Origin: Ganoderma boninense
Taxonomy: Eukaryota > Basidiomycota > Agaricomycetes > Polyporales > Polyporaceae
Direction of reading: 5' to 3'
Length of the DNA stretch: 64,000 bases
NCBI GenBank assembly: GCA_002900995.3
Contig: CM035307.1
Coordinates: forward strand, 3,720,001-3,784,000
This document shows positions 57,491-64,000 of the stretch, piece after piece. The translations under genes were made by a program, and so were the position numbers. The stretch's first letter is position 1. Every line of letters starts with the position of its first letter. The notes beneath the pieces were generated by a model, which saw only the letters and a program-made list of their open reading frames with translations, was not told where the DNA came from and made no database searches.

Positions 57491-58536
57491 CCGATAGGTT
57501 AGTAATGTGCGTGTAAGTACCCTGTGAGTTTACCTTGCAAGGCCTGTGAATCTCCTGACGTCAGCACCCAAAATAGCAATCAGTATGCCTGTTATGGTTG
57601 CACTTAGCGCTCATGACGCCCACCATCGATTCAGACGAAACTCGATTCCAGATTGACTCTTGTCGAGGAGAGAAGAAGGAGAATAAAATAATAGGGTACC
57701 ACTTATTGAGTTTGTCTCTAAATATAAACAAATATCATCAACGACGCTCGTCGTGCGGGAGCTCATCGCGTTTCCGTGTGGCCAGGTGTGGGCTCAAACT
57801 CGAGTCCGAAGCGAGTCCTTCGCAGCTTATTTCTTCCTACCACGTTTGTGTCAGAGCTCCGACTGAGATCAGTAGTCGAGATCAGTAGTCAAACAGTCAT
57901 TTTTTTCGCGGCCCGACCTGTGGTGACTGTGATGGGTGTACACACTGTTATCGCGCGGCGCACTGTGGCGGAAGAATCATTAAGTACTTGCAGTCTATGT
58001 TGGTGCGCAGACTCCATAGTCGCTGTGAGTATTGTATGCCTGAATAACACAGGTTAGTACTGTTACTACTGTTGAGCCACCAAATAGATCAGTACCTTGT
58101 TGTATGGGAACGATTAGGATGATTCCGAAGAGATCGTTCTGGGAATGCCACCACTCCTTGGAACATCATCTGGTCTCTTAGTGTGTATGGTAAGTTACGT
58201 TGAAGGGTGGAGTACCTACGATAGATCGCGTCTGTTTGTCCGCTGCGTTGTAAGTGTTCCGGGCGGTCGCTAGGCATCTTTCCGATTCCCATTGCAACAC
58301 GGAAGGGGATCAAATCGACGCCGAGTGCATCAAGGGAACATCAAACGAGTGCTATCACGAATATTATAATAGGTAGTGCAGGCACGTTACGCAGATAAAT
58401 AAACGAAAGTAAGGGAAGGTCTGGATGTGAATCCCAACCCAATGACGATGTTCACAACCCACAACCATGAGCCCGTCCACTTCCCCGTCCGAGTGGTAGA
58501 TGCGCTGCCTGGTCCGCGAGCGTTTGGGGGGGACGC
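57491..58536. other. Intergenic region between eqolisin fragment and eqolisin gene
   Basis: No recognisable upstream exon of the fragment and no other gene. Confidence 0.4.
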
Positions 58537-59516
58537 TCACGAGCCGGTGTAGGTGATGGTGACGGCCCTCTCGCCGGTGGCGACCTTGGTGATGACCTTG
58601 TTGCTCTTGACGATGTCGACCTGGTTCGCGTTCGCCGGGCCGACGGTCTTGCCCGCGAGCGTCGTCGCCTTCGCGTTCGTGAACGCGACCTTGCCGAAGT
58701 TCGCGAACGGCACGAGCCCGCCCGACGAGAAGTCCTCCACGATCCACTCCGCGTCGTACTCGCACAGCGCGGGCTGCCCCGCGAACGTGTGCGACACCTG
58801 CACGCCCGTCCGGTGGTTCGTGATCGTCGCCTTGCCGCCCGTCTTGGACGACGCGAAGACGGTCACCGTCACGCTGTCGCCCGCCTTGAAGGAGATGCCC
58901 GAGAAGTCGTACGACCCCGCGGGGTACCACTCGTACCATGCTGGGTTAGGGGGATGATGATTAGAGGGCTGGCTGGGCACGAGAGAGGGGAGAGAGCTGG
59001 CTCACCAGTGTAGCTGACGTCCTTGCCGTTGACGTCGAAGTCGAGGCCGGTCTGGAGGATGGCCTTACCGCAGGTGTCGCCGTCGATGCCGACCCAGGCG
59101 GAGGCGTAGTGCTTGCCTGTCGCGCCAGAGGGCTCCTTGGGCGTCGGGACGACGAAGGTGCCCGTGACGGCCTTGTAGGTGGCCTGTGTACGAGTGAGAG
59201 AGACGCGCGTCAGTAAATCAAGGACCCGAGACTGCAGATCAAGGGGGCCAGAGCGGCTCAATGGACATACCGTCTTCTCGGACATGATCGCGCCGGCCCA
59301 GTTCGTACTGTATGAGACGTGCGAGGCGTTGCCTAACCCGCTGACATCGGGGTCGAAGGTGCTCTCCGTGAAGTCGACGGACTGCTTGGGCAGCGACTGG
59401 CGGGTGAGGCCCGCGGCACGGCGGGCGACGCGTTCGGCGAGGCGCTCCTTGGCCGTAGGGACGGCGAAGGCGGTGGTGGCGAGGATCACCTGGCAGAGGA
59501 GAGAAGCAACGAACAT
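58537..59516 (-). CDS. Eqolisin (glutamic peptidase, family G1, formerly A4)
   Basis: Secreted acid endopeptidase. Signal peptide MFVASLLCQVILATTAFAVP, then a short propeptide, then the mature domain: YSTNWAGAIMSEKT, ATYKAVTGTFVVPTPKE, SAWVGIDGDTCGKAILQTGLDF (contains the catalytic Gln), AWYEWYP, ALCEYDAEWIVEDFSSGG (contains the catalytic Glu), and a C-terminal strand ending VTITYTGS. Three exons: introns fall after EKT and after VSYT, both in frame. Overall length about 260 aa is normal for the family. It is the intact neighbour of the decayed copy at 57151-57490. Likely used in external protein breakdown at low pH. Confidence 0.95.
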
Positions 59517-59625
59517 AGCGAAAAGAAATGCGAAGGGAGAGAGAAAAGTAAAGGGGAGTAGAATCCAACACCTGAAAAGCTGGGTTGGCTGGAGCTTCGG
59601 TCGTCCGTCCTGCTCATCTTTTATA
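59517..59625 (-). promoter_or_regulatory. Eqolisin 5' leader with TATA box
   Basis: TATAAAA on the minus strand at about 59619-59625, roughly 105 nt upstream of ATG 59516. Confidence 0.55.
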
Positions 59626-61035
59626 TGCCCTTATGGACTTGCGAACGAAGTCATCATACGGCACAGGGAGGGCTGCCGAGCCAGGTTGTCGTGAGGCGAT
59701 GGTGTTGCGGAACATTGGGGTGAACCTCTGCCAGTTGTGTCGTTTGCGTTGCTGTGATGCCCCAAACTCGAGGGACGTCTGGCCCCGAGGGTCCGGGATC
59801 GCTGCGGGAGTAGGTAGCGACGGGTGATCCGCGAGGTGTCCAAAGGAAACATAGGACGTTTGGTGATAGATTTACGCAATGAAATGCATGGTCCATTGCC
59901 AAATCGTGACCTGGCGGTGAAGGAATGTTTCAGTCAGGAAGAGCAAGTGATGCGCCGTATGCCCAATATTGTGCCGGCCGCGACGAGCATCGATGGGACG
60001 CGGCCGGATGGACAGAACCTAGAACCAGAAGACCGCTGATTGGTGGGAGGGTCATGTTGACTAGCATATGGCATCACCGCTCCATCACAGTGGATGTAAG
60101 CGCTACAGGATGTTGCGCTCTGATGCCTTCCCTAGGCACCGTTATAAGAGGGGGCAGCTGTGTAAAAGCAGTACTAATTGGCGGCTGCGATCAAAAAGGC
60201 AAACTCACAGCATCGTGGAGTGCCAGGCACGCCGACGTTGAGGCCTTCAGCTTCGGGATCCATGAGTGTGATACAGTAGTGACTGAATCTCAAGAAGTGG
60301 GCACGATCCTAAGAACACGCTCTAACACGCCTCGTCATATTCATGGTAGACAAAAATATCTCCTAGGTATTAAGGCACGGAGGTGCGTACTTACTTCAAA
60401 TGTTCCTGAGCGTACGCCTGCGGTGGTGTTGAGTTACCAGTAGTACTGCAGTATACTGGTCGAAGATGCCAAGTCGGCGCGGAATCGGATTTCGGGATGG
60501 AGAGCGATGCGTGATGCATGATGTCGGGACCCATCGGGAGTCTGCCGGGACGGACTCCAAAGCGCCAGTTGCGTTGGTGGCAGGATGTCTGGCCAGGGGA
60601 AACAAGGGTGAAAAATGGTCGTGTGGCTCTTGGAGACAGGACTTGGAATTCAAAGGGTAGGATGGTGCTGTACGACGGTCCAGCCGGTCAAGGACTATTC
60701 TCAATCTACCCTGTCGACAAGAATCATACTGCAGTGGTTATCCTTGGACCAAACGGCGCAATGACAGAGGTACTGCAGCTGAACTGTCTGCTATATTATG
60801 TCCGCATGGAGTACCTTCGGATGTAGGAGGTCGCAAAATGTAGGTCACGTTAGCCGTGGGGTACGGATGAGGAGACCATAGCCAACTTCACCTCTGATGG
60901 TCTGAAATCTACGCATCCTGCACCTGGGAGGAGTCAGTATGCAATCGAGTCATACTGCGATAAGCCCATATAGTAATCATAACCCTGCGAGAGACGGATT
61001 TGCCTCCATCCTCAACCCCGCTAACACCTTCTGTC
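59626..61035. other. Intergenic region
   Basis: Holds the rest of the eqolisin promoter and the GNAT copy 3 promoter. Short frames near 59925-60443 and 60466-60826 show no family motif. Confidence 0.45.
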
Positions 61036-61674
61036 ATGAGTCTCCGTGACACGACCCCAACTACAGCCATAACCTACCATATCACGCCAATCCCCAACCC
61101 ACCAACCAATTTCGATGTCGAGTCCTATCGCGAAGTGCGACTCGCAGCTCTGCAGACCGACCCCGATAACTTTGCGTCCACATATGAGCGGGAGGCGGCC
61201 TTCACCATGGAGACGTGGAGGGAGCGGCTGACGGGGAGTGGGAAGGCGACTTTCGTTGTGCAAGCGTCAGCGGGAGCGGCAGAGGAAGGGAAAGAGGGCA
61301 GCGGAGGTTATGTGGCCACGGTGACGGTGGTCGCGGCGCGAAACATTGGTGCGAGTACGATTCCACCAGGCGCGGACGCTGGGAAGACATATTTCGTGTT
61401 CGGAATGTGGGTACGACCGGAACATCGGAGGGGAGGTGTGGGGCGGAGACTGATGGAGAGGATGCTAGTTTGGGCGGGGAAAGACGCCAAGGAGAGCGGT
61501 TCTGCGAGGACGGGGAGGGGCGTCGATGGATTTGAAGCATGGTTAGCGGTTAGGTCTGCCAACGAGCCTGCAAAGAAGCTGTATGCCGGGCTGGGATTCA
61601 GGAAGGTCGAAGAAGGATTGGAAGAAGATGAAGAATTCTGGATGCGAGTACGGTTGGAACAGGTAGATGGCTAG
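61036..61674 (+). CDS. GNAT-family N-acetyltransferase (single exon, unrelated to copies 1-2)
   Basis: Intronless 212-aa protein from ATG 61036, the first in-frame ATG. The domain opens FDVESYREVRLAALQTDPDNF, a common start in stress-type fungal GNATs. The acetyl-CoA site is GMWVRPEHRRGGVGRRLMERM (RRGGVG), and the C-terminal half has AWLAVRSANEPAKKLYAGLGF followed by KVEEG. Substrate unknown. It lacks introns and the long N-terminal region of the two paralogous GNAT genes, so it is a separate subfamily. Confidence 0.9.
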   Translation: MSLRDTTPTTAITYHITPIPNPPTNFDVESYREVRLAALQTDPDNFASTYEREAAFTMETWRERLTGSGKATFVVQASAGAAEEGKEGSGGYVATVTVVAARNIGASTIPPGADAGKTYFVFGMWVRPEHRRGGVGRRLMERMLVWAGKDAKESGSARTGRGVDGFEAWLAVRSANEPAKKLYAGLGFRKVEEGLEEDEEFWMRVRLEQVDG

Positions 61675-63297
61675 AACCGTTGAAGCCTAGAGGGTCAGAA
61701 GATATTTGCATTCCTTAGTTAGCCAAAATCCTAAGCACAAAGTGATATTCCTGACTTTTGATGTCACGTACGAACATATATGCAACGCACCGAGCCCGGA
61801 TCCCTCCAGCACTGAGTGCCGCAATGTTGCTCATCGTCTTACGACTTGAAGCGCTTGTGCTTTTGGGCTGTATGGCAGGGCATGTATAAACGACGAAGAA
61901 CAATCAAAGCATTTTTGCAGGGCGAAAGAAAATGGCGATTGGCAGGATCTGCTCAGCGTTGGACATGATAAAACGTCAAAAACGAACTTGAACTTCGGAG
62001 GACAACTGGCAATGAGCGCTTGTATTGCCGATTTCAGTCACGAACCTCTCCTCGTTTATCACGTGATGGCATCGCGCGATGAGCACGCCATCCTCGCGAC
62101 ATGGACTCGCGTTGAGCTTGCAATCAGAGGCAATCAGCCCCGCTTGCTTTCCATCCCTCCTTGTCCTCTTCCCCCATCTTGGCTCTCGCATCTTCCCCCA
62201 GCGTCGTCCAGGACTACCTTCACTAGCTCTCGCCATACATTCACAACGCCAATCGATCCTGATGTGTAGCTTTCTCAGAACGAAGATGTCTCGGACTCCC
62301 CGAGCGAAGCAATAGGACGACTTTGCAACCTGACGACATTGGACGATGGACGATGGCTCATGAACTGACCATTTACACAAGAGGACGGTTCGGAGGACAA
62401 TGTGGGGGATAGCTAAGGAGATGATTGCCAGCATGACAGCTGCCTTCAGGTACCGTGCTCATCTTCATGCGCATATACTCTGCAGTGATATCGCAGGCTT
62501 GCACCGTGGGCCTCATACATTCCGATACGTCTCCCTTTGCTGTCCCGCCGTTCTCCAGTCTGCGCTGCTCGGGGTCCTTGCCATGCCCCACCCCGTGGTC
62601 CCTCCTCCATTCGCGGATCTCACTCTTACGTCTTGGTCGCCTTCCGATTGACAAAACCCCTCGTCGGACTGGCGCATCGTCCCACTCGTGACGGCCTCCA
62701 TCACCAATCAAGGACGTCATTCTCTTTCCCTGCGTTCTTGTTGGCCCCCGCCTGGAACCCTTTGCTGCTTCGCCGGTGCCAGGATCTCTCGCGGACAGTC
62801 GGCGGCTTACACGGGCGGTCCCTGTATTGCCATTTCCTACGCACGGAGCGTCTAGTGCCACGGGTAGGACATCCTCGTGACTCATCCCGACGGCCATCCT
62901 CGGTAGCCCGCCCCTTATCAGCACGATTCAGGGACGTTCCTCTGGCTCAGTGGTGGCCCGATTGCCGTCTGAGGCACACGGCGACAACGTTGGGCACTTG
63001 TTCGGCACGTTCAACTTTTTTTACGGTATCGATAGCCTCGCTGGTGCCCTTTTTCGCGAAGCCGAGCGAGCGAAGCGCGTACCCCAGCGTAAATGCCGGT
63101 GAGGCGCCTTCAATTCTTGGCCGATGCCCCGGGCGGAGTTCTGGCGCGTGAAAGCGGGCCCTCTATTCGCTGCCTGGAGGCTTCGTCTGGAGTCCCGTGC
63201 GTGGGGGGTTACGGTTCATGTACGTTTCAATCGTATCTGCGTATCATCTCCTTCGCGGTGTCCGGGTTCCTCGCATGTACATAGTCTGCTCCCCGCG
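61675..63297. other. 1.6-kb intergenic stretch
   Basis: Long frames at 62537-63151 (+) and 62373-62924 (-) overlap on opposite strands, are Arg/Ser/Pro-rich and lack motifs; the plus frame has no ATG start. No gene called. Confidence 0.45.
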
Positions 63298-63305
63298 TAT
63301 AAAAA
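63298..63305 (+). promoter_or_regulatory. TATA box of the right-edge gene
   Basis: TATAAAAA about 90 nt upstream of ATG 63389. Confidence 0.6.
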
Positions 63306-63388
63306 CCTCTGTTGCCTATCATTCTCCGCAACCACTGCGGGTTTCCACCACCACCACAGAAACAGCTCCTCGATTCTTTCTGACCATC

Positions 63389-64000
63389 ATGCGCTCCTCT
63401 TCCCCAGCATCCTCCTCTGGCTCCTACAGCCCTGCTGTATCCACTGCACCTTCCACTCCGCCTCCTGAACTAGCCGGTTCATACTGCCTCATCCTCCACG
63501 ACGCCTCTCCGGCGTTTTTGGATGCTCTGCCCACTGGCAAGGCCAGCCACGACCGCGTCCTCCTGTGCCGGGGCGCGGGTCCTGTGAAGCCTCTGGTTAA
63601 CGCGGCCGCGGACGTTCTTGGTGAGAAGGCCATCCTGGACGATGCCCGCTGGGAGCGCGTTATCGCGAAAGACAATGACGCCGAGGTCGCGTACTACAAG
63701 AGCAGGGAGTCCATCTCCTCTCTCGTCGAAAAGCCTGCTGTTGCGTTGGACGCGATCAGTTGCGACTCGAAGCCAGTGAGTACACCATATCGTTAAATAC
63801 TCGCAAACGCTGATCCAGCCCTCTGCAGGCATCGCACGCCGCGATGCTCAACCTCTTCTCCGAGGCTGGTCTGCGCTCGGTCATCGCCTTTCCTTCGCCC
63901 GCCGCCTGCCTGTACGTCCTCGAACGTCCGGCGCTCACCTTCCCCCTCCTGTCGTCCACCCCCTCGTCCGCCCTGAACCCGACCGCGAACCCGTACACGC
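63389..64000 (+). CDS. Hypothetical protein (partial, runs off the right edge)
   Basis: ATG 63389 starts a Ser/Pro-rich N-terminus (MRSSSPASSSGSYSPAVST), then a compact region (AGSYCLILHDASPAFLDALP; HDRVLLCRGAGPVKPLVNAA; RWERVIAKDNDAEVAYYKSR). An intron after DSKP (donor GTGAGT, acceptor CTGCAG near 63828) joins in frame to ASHAAMLNLFSEAGLRSVIAF. No signal peptide is obvious. I do not recognise the family. A clear TATA box upstream suggests regulated or strong expression. Confidence 0.7.

Noticed and set aside
62373..63151. Open frames of 183 and 204 residues on opposite strands
   Set aside because: They overlap antisense to each other, lack conserved motifs, are Arg/Ser/Pro-rich, and the plus frame has no ATG.

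Overview
This is nuclear DNA of a filamentous basidiomycete, most likely an Agaricomycete. Genes are dense and cut by many short (about 50-70 nt) GT-AG introns. The gene families present are typical of mushroom-forming fungi: a DUF6534-type seven-helix membrane protein, a large F-box protein, an eqolisin, a secreted cupredoxin and a Kre9/KNH-like secreted protein. No tRNA, rRNA or CRISPR was seen. About 17 protein genes can be supported, along with several degenerate copies and at least three inverted-repeat elements.

Layout. 1-16.9 kb is housekeeping: the tail of an unknown gene, a SAMHD1-like dNTPase, a GNAT acetyltransferase, RPB10 and condensin CAP-D2 (YCS4) sharing a 204-bp divergent promoter, a PPR-like protein, a 409-bp MITE and an F-box protein. 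17.8-20.3 kb holds a minus-strand MFS transporter. 20.3-30.7 kb is accessory: a degenerate F-box copy, a degenerate PPR-like copy, a field of short GC-rich repeats, a gene split by a 1.45-kb inverted-repeat insertion, and a second GNAT gene. 30.9-43.6 kb holds the exomer scaffold CHS5, a low-complexity putative regulator, a Ser-rich hypothetical, an Ayr1-like SDR with an internal stop codon, and a cytochrome P450. 46.2-59.5 kb holds secreted or membrane products (cupredoxin, DUF6534 protein, Kre9/KNH-like protein, eqolisin) separated by a 5.7-kb gene-poor, repeat-bearing stretch. 61.0-64.0 kb holds a third GNAT and the start of an unrecognised gene.

Two patterns stand out. First, three single-copy-looking families (GNAT, PPR-like, F-box) recur downstream in reversed order but all on the same strand; the GNAT pair keeps every intron, and the other two copies are broken. 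Second, several conserved genes carry single-base frame shifts or a nonsense codon: SAMHD1, CAP-D2 (three times), CHS5, the cupredoxin, and less certainly the F-box, MFS and regulator genes. Because CAP-D2 should be essential, most of these are probably assembly indels. The nonsense codon in the SDR is a substitution-type change and may be real.

Exon boundaries given here were read by eye from splice consensus and family conservation. No search or alignment was run.
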